Shown: in pieces, positions 23,601-35,236 of the stretch
Position numbering within the stretch: the first letter of the stretch is position 1
Layout of the letters: each line of letters starts with the position of its first letter
Source of the DNA: Paralvinella palmiformis
Taxonomy: Eukaryota; Annelida; Polychaeta; Terebellida; Alvinellidae
DNA: 64,000 nt
NCBI GenBank assembly: GCA_025642065.1
Contig: JAODUP010000315.1
Location: 422,501 to 486,500, forward strand
Direction of reading: 5' to 3'
Made by a program: the position numbers and the translations under genes
The notes under the pieces: generated by a model
What the model saw: the letters and a program-made list of their open reading frames with translations, nothing else
Database searches by the model: none
What the model was told of the DNA's origin: nothing

Positions 23601-26600
23601 ATATTTTCATTGATTGCATCTCCTCCATACCCAGTTTCTGGTGGCCGGTCATATCGTCTGGAAGACTGGAAAATGTTCGGTGAAATGTTCCAGGCATATC
23701 AGGCAGAATATTTCTGAGAAATTACCAAATCAACAAGATACGATTCTGATAGATTTACTGGTTCCAAATTTTTAAAGTGAATATATCCCAGAATCCAACC
23801 TCTAAGGAGTGGTTTGTAGCTGCAAGTCAGCCAATCGAATTTCACCACTATTTGACCATATTCTGTCTTTCCATATAAAATAATTGTTTGGGATATCCTT
23901 TTAAATAATGACAAATTGTGTCTTTCAGGAGATTTTCTGTTTGCTGCAGTGCTAAGAAATTGATGCAGCTAGTGAAGAGATTTAATTTGATATATTACTC
24001 ACCCATGTTGGTGATTCGCCAATTAATGCCCAAAAATGTCGGCCATTTTGGATTTGGTCATGTGATACAGTGACCTCGGTGATTTCTATGGAATGCAGAT
24101 GCAGAACTAAGAATGCACAGCTGGAAAATGGAGCAATTACTACACATATGCTGTGGACTTTTTGATTAATGTGACTGGATGATGTGGAATTCTGAATTCT
24201 GGGCGGCCATCTTGGATTCATGGCGGCCATCTTGGATTAGTGTTATGCGTAGGAAATTATGTTTAGCGCCAAGTTATTTGGCACATCAAATACTACAAGT
24301 GTGTGTATTTTGATAAATTTGTCTTGTGTGGTTATAGAGAAATTTGGTTTTATGTGTGTAATTGCTTAATAAGACTTACCAGTTGATCCAAAAAATTTAA
24401 TTTGTGCCCAGTGTTTTCCCATTGCCATGTTTCCAATGAGATTGCGAGCTAAAACGAAGGTTTCTCCACACCCATAGGTCCGATTTGCAAAATTCAAAAA
24501 GTATATTCCTTCCTTCACTCAGCTTTATTCTAATAACAGATTCTTGTATATATTTTAGAGGGTTAAAATTTTGGGTGTGCATTGCTAATTAAATACACTA
24601 ATGTTAGTATTCTGGAGAAGTTTCACTGGGAAAAAATGCACTCTTTCAATCACTTCTAAGAATGTGAAACGTCTAATCCAAACTGTTGCAAACACACACA
24701 ATATACGTAATTAACTCCAGAGTTTAACATCATATACCGGATAGTGTCTTAATCAGATGCATTACATTTAAGAGTCATCTAAGTTACGATATTTCAAATA
24801 ACTATATATCAGTGTAAATGGGCTGAGTGACCTCTGAAGGTAATGAAGCAAAGTCAAAAATGAAACAAACTTCAGATATGCCCATGCCGAGATTCCAAAA
24901 CAGGTTGTAGTGATCTGTGGTCCAACATGCTACCGCTAGACCAAGGAGGCGCCCCAGTACTGGTGACACTTTTGCAAATGTTTATACTAAGTACACACAC
25001 ACACACAAACAGAATGTCTTCTTTGTTGTCGAGAGCCTCTGTTCTGTTATTCTGGTTGAAACCGGAGTGGCAGTAACTGAGCACACCCCAGCTGACGTAC
25101 AGAATGGTAGTATTGCACCCGGGCATGGTACCAAGAATCTGGAGAACAAACCTTGGCATGATCTGCTGATGCTTGTGGTCTTAGTCTACGTCTATGAAAA
25201 GTCAACACGGTCTTAACAGCATATCATTTACTCCTGAAACCGAGCTGATCTTTTAAGGCAGATTATGAACAAAGATTGGAGTACCCACTTTTAGTGGTCT
25301 TTAACACGGGTTATTTTGGAAAATTGTTTTACTTCGACATACAGAACGATAATGGGTAAAGATAAAATTATTGTTACCTTCAGCCTTTCATTTAGTGATG
25401 AATTTTAAGTAACAAGGGATTTTACAGATCAGCTTCTGATGACGATTGATGTTTTACGGCCACTTTTGTGCACAAGGTAGGCTAAATGGGCCGAGCGACC
25501 TCCAAAGGTAATGAGCCGAAGTCAAAGACGAAACAACCTTCAGATATGCCCACGTCGGGATTTGAACACGGGTGGTAGTGATCTGTGGTCCAACATGCTA
25601 ACGCTAGACCACGGAGGCGCCCACAGATCAGCTTCTGATTATGCGAAGTTTATAAACAATCATCACCAATTTTATCAAACACTAGGAGCCATTTCAAATC
25701 CGGTTTTGGAACTGATTATTTAAAAAAATGGAACTGGAATTGATAAATTTGAATTTCCTACAAAAGCAAATGAAATCCACAATTTGTTATTTAATTCAGA
25801 AATATTTCTTCCATGACAATCCTACTGAGAATATACACTACTTAGAGTAGGTATTCCAATTAGGCACTCGGAATACCTACACATGGTAAAAAGTAGATGG
25901 TAAAAAATGGAATTGATACATTTGGAATTTATAAATTTTGATGTGGAATTGAACCCATATCTGCTAGGAGCCAATGCACATGTTTGTATTTCACAACTTT
26001 TCCAAGATATCAAGTACAGGAGTTACATAACATAAACAAAATGAAAAAAGAACGGGTATGTGAGTGAAGAAATGTTTCTATAAAAGATACAGCCATCTGG
26101 TTGCTAGAAGTCGCTCAGAAATAGCGTTTTCAGTGACGAAAAAAATCCACCAGTTATTTTGAACCACTATATTACAACCAGACTGGAGTTAATTCTATTT
26201 CCACTTAATCCCAAATCAAATTTATCAATTCCAATTAATTTTTTTTACCATGAGTAGGTACCCGAATACCCACTCCGAATAGTTTATATTCCAAGTAGGA
26301 CTGTCATCGAAGAAATATTTCTGAATTAAAAAATTAAATGGCAAATAAATTTGTGGATAAAATCTTTTTGGTAGCAAACTTCAATTCCCAATTATCAATT
26401 CCAAAATTTAATTGACCCATGTCTAATTACAAGCCAATAATCAGTTACTTACAATATGATCTTTGAACTTTGTCCATTCGAAGCGAGTTGGCTTGATGGC
26501 CATCTGGTGCTTATCACTCATACACCGGAATTGTTGACATACTGCAAGCAAAACATACGCATGAATTGAACAACATTCTGACGCATGAACCATACTCTCA

Positions 26601-29600
26601 GACCAGTTTTAAGTGATAGCTTTACTTCAAGTTTAACAGACACTTAATAGCTGAAATGTGGAGGGATCACAGTAAACATACTAATTTATGCAAAATCTTC
26701 AACAAGCCAGAATGCAAAATAATAAAATTATTACCATCCATTACAAGATGTAGACTCACTTGGATGTTTTCTATTGATCTTAAGGGGAATAAAACATTGC
26801 AGTGTAGATCTATACAGATGCTAATTTAATGATAAACTAATGGCCTCATAACATCCTACTCAAATGTTGCTGCTTTACGGCCACTTTTGTGCACGTGATA
26901 AGCTAAATGGGCGAGCGACCTCCAAAGGTAATGAGGCGAAGTGAAACACGAAACACTCTTGACACAGCCCAGCTGGGGTTTGAACCCAGGTGCTATAGAT
27001 CTGTGGCCAACCACACTACCAGTTAGGCCATGGAGTTGCCTACACGTGTTACTCAAACTACTAAATATTATGCATTACTTCATAGAGAGTGAGTGAATTA
27101 AAAACTTTTAACATCAGAACATTATGCGGGCTCAATTCCATTTCTTTAAACAGATCGATCAATTCCAAATTCAGAATTGTCAGGCTAATTATGGATCAGG
27201 GATAGATACCTGAAAGTGGAATAAATTCAAAAAGGAAAAAAATCATTTGGATAGATAGATTTATTTCCACTTCCATAAACAATACAGTAATATTTACAAA
27301 GGAAATGGAGGGAGTAGCATGACCTACAAATATTGTCTACCTGCTACCCTGTTTGGAGTAAAATTCTAGCAACAAATAATGTTATTGCTTATTTTGTAGT
27401 CACAGAAAAGTTAAATTATTTTGTGTACATAATCAAGTCTAATTTCAAATATCCGTTTCACCTGTCATGTCTAAAGACAGACTTGATTTATGATTGAAAT
27501 CTGGTTTGAGAAAAACATTCCTATAAATTGCAACATTTTCCCAATGGTATGATTTGTGATTTATTTACCCAAAGTAGTTTTAGCTATGGCATTGTAAAGA
27601 TATTATGTGAGCCATATTTCTGACATTCCCCAGTTTGCACGTGCAGTAAGGATGTGAATTCCAGGGGGGATAGACAGCAGCACCTGTTTAAATTTATAAC
27701 AGCCCCATACAAGATGATCTCAAGATATGGTATTTTGATTTTAAAATGTTTACAAATTCGTACAAACAGGAAAGCCGTGCACAACTGATATTAGAAAAAC
27801 TGGCAAACTTGGAATAAGGTGTAGCATTAACAATAAATTAAGAGAACTGAAGGCTCAAACCATGTTTCCGCTGGACAAAAATGAGTACGAAGCAGTACAG
27901 GCAAGCACTGAAAGCGCAAAGTCAATCATAAGGGTATGTCTGGTCGAAACTAGTATCATGCGACTTGTGTGATTCCATATAAATGCTTTCCTGTGCTTTT
28001 TTGCCGAAGATGTTCATGCCAAGAACATGACAACACAGAATGGATAGCAAAAAAAGTGTGTGTGTGTATGTATGTCAATTACTCCCCAAAACAGATTTAC
28101 ACATTATAAATGCAAACATATACCAATAAAACTATTATTAAAACAGTATCATGTTGTTACATCCTTAGAATGCTTATTCAGGAATATGCTGAAGATTTTC
28201 ATGTTAAGAACATAGCTATTCAGTCTGAATTGCAGCTTTCTCTGTTGCAAACGGAGCAACATAACTTCTTACTGATTGCCACTGCATATAAATTAATGCA
28301 ATTAAGAAAATTAGGCAAGAATCTATAAAAAATGGAACTGATAAATTTGATTTGGAATTGACCCCATACCTGACTGTAGTAGCTCAGTTAGTTTTGTTTA
28401 CAATTATTAATCCCCTGTTAACATCAGTGACATGCACTTAAAATGAAATATATTTTCTATCAGCTTAAACGGTATTCCATCCAAAAACAATAATCAATCA
28501 AAAACAAGTTTTGATAATTGTGAGTAAATGGCAGAGTATTACAAGGAGTTTTGATCCATCAGCCTCATAGCTGCCACATTTGAAAATTGGAAAGAGTAAT
28601 AATTTTTGCACGAAATGTGGGTAACATGACAATATATATAATAAAACCATGTAATTTATCATATTTATCTATACCAAAACAATTTAACATCATAGGTATT
28701 CTTTTGTGAAAAATTCAACTGTTTTCCCCCCATTTAATCAGACCCCCCCCCCATTTAATAACAATTAATTAAGTTGTCATGATTACCCTACATATTCTAC
28801 ACTATACTAAAATCTTCATAGGATTGCTGTATTATTTATTATCATAATATTAACATAGAATGGAGAGAAACACAGTGATCAAAACAAATAACCATGAAAG
28901 GGGCAGAGAAATCCAACATATAAACAAGACCATGTGCTTTTATTAACTGTAAACAAAGACAATATTAACTGTAAACAAAGACAACTGGCCAATCAGGAGA
29001 GAGTATTTGAGTCACATGACCATCATAATGCAAAATGGACGTTTACCGCCAAGATCACCAGCTAACAAAATCTCTCCCAGCCTTCAAGCATGGTTCTTAT
29101 ATTCAGTAAATATCGATAAATATGACATCTGAAATAGTTACAGCAGTATATTTTGGCATTATTTCAGATCAGGAAACTATTGGATGATAAATATTTGTCA
29201 TTTATCATGACCAATTTTCTGCTGAAAATCGGGAACAGTGCTTTTTAGTGACGGCTTGTGAGGTATCAGCACAGGTGTTTTAAACTATGATATTTTTTTC
29301 ATTACAAAGAGCTCTAAAAACAGAGAAAAATTATTCTATGATAAATGAACTAGAGACTGCCGTATTTCTTGCCTCAAAATGTCATGCTAATGCTTTAGAC
29401 TACTCACTAGCCCAAAGACAAAATACACACGTCCTGGGCATCCAGGCTACCGATTTTTCCGGCCCTGGACCACTGCCATTTTTTTTGCTATAGTTGTATC
29501 AGGAAACATTGTACAAAAGAGAGGATATCATACATAGGTAAAACATATCACCCCCACAAAATTAGGGCTCTTGGAAAAAATGCACCATTCCAATTCGCTT

Positions 29601-31842
29601 GTGCAGCAAAGATTTTCAAGCCATGCAGTCTAGAGCAAATGCTGTGTGATGTGCACCACAGAGGCTGTGCTGAACAAGCAACAGCCTGGGTATACTCCCC
29701 AGTGCGCGATTAAGACAGTGTCAAAACTGCACCATATCATATGGAATTATTATGGGAAAAGGCAGATTTATCGTAGTTTTCAGAGTACAAGCATAATGAA
29801 GAACAGAAAATCATAATGATTCCGCAGAAATCTTAATAGTTGGCAGCTCTGCAGCCTGTCAAACCATGTGCTACTTGGGGGGGGGGGGCTGTCAGAAGCA
29901 GTTTAGCAAGGAGTCATATAAAAATATATAGTCAGACATAATTTGCATTTGCACTGGTATGTTTTCCCTGCTGTTCAAAATTGGGCAGTGAAGATAACAA
30001 ACAAGATCCAACACACAGATGTTTGCCAATACCATTTAACACAACTCGTCGCAGTGAATGACGGCCAATCAATATCTTATTTGCAAGCCTTTCTAACATA
30101 CCTTTTTGATGTTTTAACATTTTTCTTGATAAAAAAACTGAGTTTACTGGTACAATGTAATGCATGTGAGGTTGATATCGGTTTCGGAAAAGGGGTAGGT
30201 TTTTTCCTACATATATGTATCGGTGTCCGAATAGATCTGGGATGTGGAACACCAGAGATTGACCTTCCTGGAAGTCAGGAGAGGGCCCCCAGTGATTGTT
30301 TGTCCTGATTTGTCACCTGAGCTATTAACAATTCAATTACATAAAAAACTGACACTGCACAGCACATCTGGATCAAATGCAATATCTTTATTTATATTCA
30401 GACACTATAAAGGGTGGTGTTGTGATAGTCCTACTGAATCTTTAGGAGCAGATAATCATCTTTCACAAGCAAACTTTCTAAATGTCAAAACTTCTTTATT
30501 TAACTTATAACCAACTCATTTGTATGTAGAGAATATAAATTTCTACATACTGATTTAGTGATTATCTCAGTTCATATGAAAAACATAACCACTACTGAAT
30601 TATATATGATCAAAATCCTGATCTGAATATCTGTCAACTGATATACTTTTATTATATTTAAATTTATTGTCCATCCATCTCAGCCCAGGTATTCTAAGCG
30701 ATTAACATTAAAATAGTTGCTCACACCATAATGTCAAGATTGACGTGGGTATCATAAATATATGTTGATTTCAGTGCATATTGGATTAAAGTGTTTATTG
30801 TAGATGTGTATTTGTCGCTGATCTCGGCCCATGGTGATTACTATATATATATTTTTTATATATAATTATACAGGTATAATTTTATATATATATAATTAGA
30901 TAGTTGTATATATATATATATATATATATTCATAGGGCCTAGTATAATCTATTGGATTAATATAAATATCAAAAAGTTTATTTTGAATAACAGTCCACCC
31001 ATGTAGGTCTATCTCGTAGTCTGTACAGACAGGCACATGATCAGAGGAGCTGGTGGGCCCAGAAGCCAAAGATCTTCTGCATATTGACTACAGCCTGACT
31101 GTACAACACATATTCCAATGTTTTATTGCATTGACTGAAATGACTTTCTGCACCAATGTTGTTTACTCAAACATGCCCAGCAACCGCAATCTACTCTATA
31201 GAGCTGACATAGACATAATAATTAGAAAGTGTAAAAGTACAAAGACATTCAAGTAACATTTTATTTTTGTACACAAACACATATTTAATTAGGCCGGTCA
31301 TTTAATTATACATAACAACACATAGGAATACCACTTTAACAACCAAACAGGTGGGCCGAGATTGACACTAGTCCTGTATAATTATGCAAGAATTATTTTA
31401 AACTTTCAGTGTTTCAGTAAATAGATCAAACACAACTACTATCAACTATGTAAACTTCTGTAGACGAAGTCTACTTACATAACGTGTTCATAATGTCAAA
31501 ACTTATGTCATGAACATGTACACCATATCCATTCCTTAGTATGTTGAATTCTACGTTATGCTCAGTCAATTATTAATAAAATAAACTTCAAATTTAGAAA
31601 ATCACTATATCAATAGAGTCTACGGTAGATCTAACTCAGTACTGAGTAAGGTAAATGACCTTGATAGGAACTACGAAACTAAGCTAAAATATCGTGTGAA
31701 CAAACAGCTTCAGTGACCCATATTACATCGCATCATTACCTTGATTACTCTGGCCACTCTTCAGTGAGCCAACCATCTGCCGTAGCAGAGAAATTGGTGA
31801 ATTTACAGAGCCCTTTTGGGCAACCCGCAAGATTCTCAACAT
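17471..31842 (-). CDS. NDUFB5: NDUFB5, mitochondrial complex I subunit, whole gene
   Basis: Six coding exons on the minus strand join in consistent phase to 188 codons, against 189 in human NDUFB5 (SGDH subunit). NDUFB5 is an accessory subunit of NADH:ubiquinone oxidoreductase in the inner mitochondrial membrane. Exon 1 gives a basic, acid-free presequence (MLRILRVAQKG). One membrane helix spans about residues 65-86 (FYIMLGVLPLTVVTTWANIF). The family signatures follow: ELSELPEDYQPKHWEY, HPVSRFF and the C-terminal RLMKERGDYKGWYYVPY. Introns are 5,198, 6,496, 118, 1,048 and 945 bp, all GT-AG. The two long introns are full of SINEs and MITE-like repeats. The start codon is chosen as the first ATG before the presequence, and an ETS-like site lies just upstream. 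Confidence 0.95.
18555..18661 (-). CDS. NDUFB5: NDUFB5 exon 5
   Basis: The acceptor is TTTTCAG and the donor is AG|GTAATT. It encodes 35 residues beginning HPVSRFFSKYIHSPPEKHYE plus two bases of the next codon. This matches the HPISRW...SPEKIYE region of the family. Confidence 0.93.
19710..19771 (-). CDS. NDUFB5: NDUFB5 exon 4
   Basis: The acceptor is CTTGTAG and the donor AAG|GTATTG is slightly unusual. It encodes DAELSELPEDYQPKHWEYFK after completing a glycine codon. This is the best conserved block of the family. Confidence 0.95.
19890..19956 (-). CDS. NDUFB5: NDUFB5 exon 3
   Basis: The acceptor is ATCTGCAG and the donor is G|GTAGGT. Its 22 codons form the transmembrane helix and end in ANIFI, corresponding to VNVFI in vertebrates. 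Only 118 bp separate it from exon 4. Confidence 0.93.
20452..20794. mobile_element. MITE-like element with CAGACATGGG(G)TCAATTCC ends
   Basis: The left end CAGACATGGGCTCAATTCC and the right end GGAATTGACCACATGTCTG are inverted copies. The interior is rich in AATTCCA motifs and includes the shared block TACTC(C/A)AAGTAGTTTATA and GGA(T)TGTCATGGAAGAAATAT. Related copies lie at 25680-25966, 26179-26434 and 42721-44414. No ORF is present. Confidence 0.65.
20706..20789. repeat. 24-bp minisatellite, about 3.4 copies
   Basis: The unit AATTGACCACCAATTCCAAA plus ATGG repeats in tandem at the right end of the MITE-like element. It looks like an expansion of its terminal sequence. Confidence 0.85.
21269..21431 (-). 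mobile_element. SINE, family 1, degenerate
   Basis: It has the family 3' block and GGTGCCTCCATGGTTAGATC head on the minus strand. The B box is eroded. Imperfect flanking repeats CATACATGGGTTTTGAT and CATATATGGGCTTGAT may be its target duplication. Confidence 0.75.
21432..22195. other. NDUFB5 intron 2, no feature recognised
   Basis: AT-rich intronic sequence with a (G)9 run near 21628. No coding exon or repeat is identified. Confidence 0.5.
22196..23392 (+). repeat. 1,197-bp tandem duplication, copy 1
   Basis: The whole block recurs immediately from 23393 with an offset of exactly 1,197 bp. I noticed only a single-base difference (GGTGGCC versus GGCGGCC near 23027). The event is therefore very recent. 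It lies in NDUFB5 intron 2 and contains a foreign exon on the plus strand. Confidence 0.95.
22285..22520 (+). pseudogene. Orphan 3' exon of a transposon-type gene, copy 1
   Basis: After the acceptor TTTTACAG, two bases complete a codon and 77 codons follow (IITEFDGERVKVNCMYPG at the start), ending in TGA at 22520. The block with VNCM.PG.....YKWP..ED resembles a C-terminal Tudor/SH3-like domain that I associate with uncharacterised, repeat-associated proteins of marine invertebrates. No upstream coding exon of the same gene is seen on the plus strand, so it is treated as a displaced fragment. It is antisense to NDUFB5. Confidence 0.45.
23393..24588 (+). repeat. 1,197-bp tandem duplication, copy 2
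   Basis: This is the second copy, ending near 24588, where the sequence turns unique. It carries the same exon and the same GGCCATCTTGGATT repeats at its centre. Confidence 0.95.
23482..23717 (+). pseudogene. Orphan 3' exon of a transposon-type gene, copy 2
   Basis: It is identical in sequence to the exon at 22285-22520, duplicated with the surrounding 1,197-bp block. Acceptor and stop codon are preserved. Confidence 0.45.
24812..24957 (-). mobile_element. SINE, family 1, truncated at its 3' end
   Basis: The minus strand starts with GGGGCGCCTCCTTGGTCTAG and runs to the CATTTA of the 3' block, where it stops. The last 40 bp of the family are absent. Confidence 0.75.
25441..25622 (-). mobile_element. 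SINE, family 1, young full-length copy
   Basis: It is complete from the head (GGGCGCCTCCGTGGTCTAG) through the B box (GTTCAAATCCC) to the tail AAAACATCAATCGTC. A perfect 17-bp target duplication, ACAGATCAGCTTCTGAT, lies at 25424-25440 and 25623-25639, showing recent insertion. Confidence 0.92.
25680..25966 (-). mobile_element. MITE-like element, CAGACATGGG family
   Basis: It contains the family's blocks in reverse order (ATTTCTTCCATGACAATCCT, TACTTAGAGTAGG) and ends GGAATTGAACCCATATCTG. Confidence 0.55.
26179..26434 (+). mobile_element. MITE-like element, CAGACATGGG family
   Basis: It starts CAGACTGGAGTTAATTC, contains CCGAATAGTTTATATTCCAA and ends TTTAATTGACCCATGTCT. It lies immediately downstream of NDUFB5 exon 2, in intron 2. 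Confidence 0.55.
26453..26541 (-). CDS. NDUFB5: NDUFB5 exon 2
   Basis: The acceptor is GCTTGCAG and the donor is ATT|GTAAGT. It encodes CQQFRCMSDKHQMAIKPTRF and nine more residues, ending phase 0. The IKPTRFEWTKFKDH block parallels the VIRPSRFYDRRFLKL region of human NDUFB5, just before the membrane helix. Confidence 0.9.
26867..27040 (-). mobile_element. SINE, family 1 (second subfamily)
   Basis: The minus strand has GGCCTAACTGGTAG, then GGTTCAAACCCCAGC and the complete 3' block. The head differs from the youngest copies, as in the elements at 13668 and 57399. Confidence 0.8.
27041..29640. other. NDUFB5 intron 1, fragments of MITE-like repeats only
   Basis: Short AATTCCA-rich remnants of the CAGACATGGG family lie at about 27127-27180 and 28330-28376. 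The rest is AT-rich with no supported exon. The ORF at 29287-29493 has no features suggesting a gene. Confidence 0.45.
29656..29700 (+). mobile_element. Fragment of SINE family 3
   Basis: CACAGAGGCTGTGCTGAACAAG and ACAGCCTGGGTATACTCCCC (first 20 bases each) match the 3' part of the SINE at 43898. Only this fragment is recognisable. Confidence 0.45.
29701..31739. other. NDUFB5 intron 1, (TA)n-rich, no gene supported
   Basis: (TA) tracts lie at 30840-30930. Between 29932 and 30308 both strands are open for over 100 codons, but neither translation is recognisable. I cannot support a gene. Confidence 0.4.
31740..31842 (-). CDS. NDUFB5: NDUFB5 exon 1 with mitochondrial presequence
   Basis: The ATG is at 31842. 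It gives 34 codons plus one base before the donor G|GTAATG; that base and the two bases opening exon 2 make a valine codon, so the phases agree. The peptide is rich in Arg, Lys, Ser and Leu and has no acidic residue, as expected for import into the matrix. Confidence 0.88.
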
Positions 31843-31866
31843 TGCTGCCAGCGGTTGTCAGTATGA

Positions 31867-31875
31867 GCTTCCGGT
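31867..31875 (-). promoter_or_regulatory. ETS-type site in the NDUFB5 promoter
   Basis: The minus strand reads ACCGGAAGC, an ETS (GABP-like) site, 24 bp upstream of the NDUFB5 start codon. Such sites are common in promoters of nuclear genes for mitochondrial proteins. No TATA box is obvious. Confidence 0.5.
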
Positions 31876-31991
31876 TTGGTATAACTATTTACCATAAAAT
31901 CAGAAGTTTCGCCTCTTGATGTTGAATTGACAGCCTTCAACACTTCACCCTTTTACACCCTTACAGTTATTTTGTCAGTCTGGTCTTTTAC

Positions 31992-31997
<6 letters not shown>

Positions 31998-32033
<36 letters not shown>
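31998..32033. repeat. (TA)n microsatellite; another at 32254-32282
   Basis: Two pure TA dinucleotide tracts about 220 bp apart, upstream of NDUFB5. Confidence 0.9.
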
Positions 32034-32036
<3 letters not shown>

Positions 32037-32251
32037 AAATATCATATGAATGTTATATTACAGAGACGTGAGTGTATTACAAAATATGAACTAAATACAA
32101 TTATCCTTTTGTATTTTGTACAATTTTATTGACCCAGTTCCGTAAATATTATCATTAAGTAAATAATATTGAGATATAATCGTGATATATTGCTGATGTC
32201 TGTTGATATAATTATACAGACAGTGTTCAGTGAACAACGCAAAATAATCAA

Positions 32252-32285
<34 letters not shown>

Positions 32286-34340
32286 GTGTGGCCTGTATAT
32301 AGGATGTCAGAATGTAGGGATCTGCTGTCATTGCCGTATGACGAACACAAAGTTAATAATATGTCCTGTAGCTTTTTGGTTTGGACTCGAACTTTTTTTA
32401 TTATTTAAATAGGGCGGAGTCCCACCCCACATCTTCCAATATTTTAATTAAAAAGTGCAGAAGATCTTCCGCTTATTACCAAAAAAATATTTTGTTCTTG
32501 AAAACAAATATCCAGTTTCATGCCTTCCAATATTTTAATAATAAAATACATAATATTTTCTACTTTCTACAGAAAAAAGATTTTGTGATTTAAAAAAATT
32601 CAAACAAACAAATAATTATGCAGTTGTGCAATGTTCTCAGAGAAATCACTTCTTCATAGACATGTAAAACGGCGTGGTAAAAATATGCAGTGAAAATATT
32701 ATATTCCAATCTCATTGAAAAAAACAACACGCCACCAAATGGTGCTACCAGAGCTAATCCATATACGGATAGCTCATCAGTAACGGACGAACTTGAATCG
32801 AGTCTCAGCCGACGCACCTCGATCGTAGGGCGCCCTAGAAACAATCGGCGCCCTTGTTTGAAGTGCGATTTATCGGTTGCTAGTTGGCTGGCACGACGAA
32901 CTGCTATTTGCCATAAACATCAACAGGATCTGGACGTTTTAAAGAGGTTTTTAGGTATTATTTTAAATAGCAAGGGTTTGAACTGATAAAATGAATAATT
33001 TTCAGCTTTTGAAGACTTAATTCACTTAGTTATTGAGACACGTGGCCTGATAAATCACTACGATGTCAATATCCGTGAAATATGTTGTTGGGTTATCATT
33101 CCTGGGCTCGGCTGACGAGTTTGGATAATCGTTCCAAATTTGTATTTCCAACAGCTATATATAATATTTGTTTTGTATAATATTAGCATCCATAGTATTT
33201 TGATCTGATATTCTAGAACAGCCGAGATGCCATAGCCACAATTAGTAACCCCCCCCCCCCAATGTGAGTGTAACCATGAGAAAGTTATTTTTCGTTGTCC
33301 GTTTGATTTATTAACCCTAATTAAGATTGTCCGTTTGGTAATTAAGATTAACCTCACTTGTCTCATTGAACAACTGCCACCTCCAACCTTTTTACTTCAC
33401 ATTTGCTAATAATGAATGAAAACCCGGGTAATATTGGCCAATAACTGCAGGCAGTAATGCAAATCGTCATCGCTGTATTTATTAACCGAGTACGTCAACT
33501 GAGCCACAACAAAACCCCGGACAATTTGACAACAAAATTAATACTACTCTTGATCACTATTTATTTTGTATAATTGATTAACAGAACACGAGTTTGTAAG
33601 TTTATGTATCCTTCCCAACTTAAGTGATAAGAATGGCAACATATTGGTTTACTATTGACAATTATTTTCACTTGACATGCCCAGTTTCGGCACTTCGTTT
33701 TAAGGGAGCCAACGGGGTGGTCTCGTTCTAACTTAAACTATTAATTTTGGTTACATAGGATCAAAATATCGGAAATAGAATTAACAAAAGACGTATTAAT
33801 GTACCTAAATATACAGTGTATAGAATCGCGAGATCATATATACCACAGCGCGGAGACTTCAAATCAATCATGGAACGCATTCGGTCATCACAGAGCGCAC
33901 ATTTTGTGGCCGGGAACTACCACCTTCTTATTCGTTCACTGGACTTTGTTCTCGTTTTGACTCTAATACATCACACAGTAACTCCCCATCTTGAAAATGA
34001 TAGAACTTATTCGAAATATGATCTAGGGGCCTCTTTTTTTAATGTAGAGCACATGAATGTCACCAACCATGATGAACCTTCGTTCTAAGGGCGGGCGCCC
34101 TTCGTTTGAAGGGCGCCCTTTGTTTCTAGGGCGCCCTACGATCGAGGTCCGTCTCTTACTGCTCACTCTCACGCGGATGGTGTACAAACTTAAAACAGAT
34201 ACCGTACTAAACAACGAAACGTCCGAGATTGAGCGAGATCCGTGCGCGTTTGGTTCCATGGGGGGGGGGGGGAGGCCCCATCTCCCCTCTAATAACTCTG
34301 GTGCTACTACTTTCAACTACATTATCATTTATTTCTTGAC
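32034..34340. other. Intergenic; contains a GGGCGCCC inverted repeat
   Basis: No gene is recognised. A stretch at 32811-32866 and its inverted copy at 34096-34152 share CCTCGATCGTAGGGCGCCCT and AGAAACAA. The right copy carries three GGGCGCCC palindromes at regular spacing. A (C)10 run is at 33249 and a (G)12 run at 34260. Confidence 0.45.
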
Positions 34341-35236
34341 GTCGGTAAAAAGCGAAAGATTTTCAAAATAAAGCGGAAGGTTTTCTAGAGAAAAAGGAAA
34401 AACGGAAGATCTTCTGCTTTATCGGACGACTTGGAAGGTCTGCCACACTGATCCATAAACATAGCAAACTAAGCCATAAAGCATACTGTACTGAAGGTCT
34501 AGGATATCGATGAGAGTTCACACTTGGGTAACCATGTCCACATTATTGAAACAAATGAATGATTTCGAATATCGTGAAGATTATTCGTTCTAAGCAGGAG
34601 GCCAAAGCATCAAAAAATTGTAACGGCATTATTTGTTAATAGCCGACATCCATGTGGAATCAATCACTCATAGAATGGCAAAAATTATATAGGTGGATGT
34701 CATTGTCAATTTTGAGTTTCAAGGTCATTTTCAAAGGTCACCAAGGTAAATAAAGTCGTTTTCACAACTTTATTTGTCTAAATAGTTTATAAGTACAGCA
34801 GAAGTACACAGAAAATATTTTGAGGCATTCGTCAAATCCAAATGAGTAACTTTATAAAATCCAAGATGGTGGCCACTTTTCCCAAAATGACAGCCAGTTT
34901 TGCACTTTTGGGTATAACTTTGCTGAGATTCATTTGATTTGAGTGTATTGGCGTTTATTTGTATTTTTTGCATATACTGAAGGCATTTGTACTCCTTTTA
35001 GTCCTTTTAAATATACGATTATCATATTTGAAGCTATTTTACCACAATTGTGTATGCGCATACTCTAGGGTACATTTAAGGGTAAAGTATAATTATGTCG
35101 ATTGTCCAGCTGGATTACAGCAACCGACTAGATCATATCCACATACTGCAGTGCACTGCATGTTCTTCTTGATGCAGGAACATCGGGCAGTCTTACACTT
35201 TGACTTGCTGCATGTCACCAGTTCCACGCAGGCATC

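Noticed and set aside
29932..30308. Overlapping ORFs of 106 and 121 codons on opposite strands in NDUFB5 intron 1
   Set aside because: Neither translation shows a domain, signal peptide or paired splice sites.
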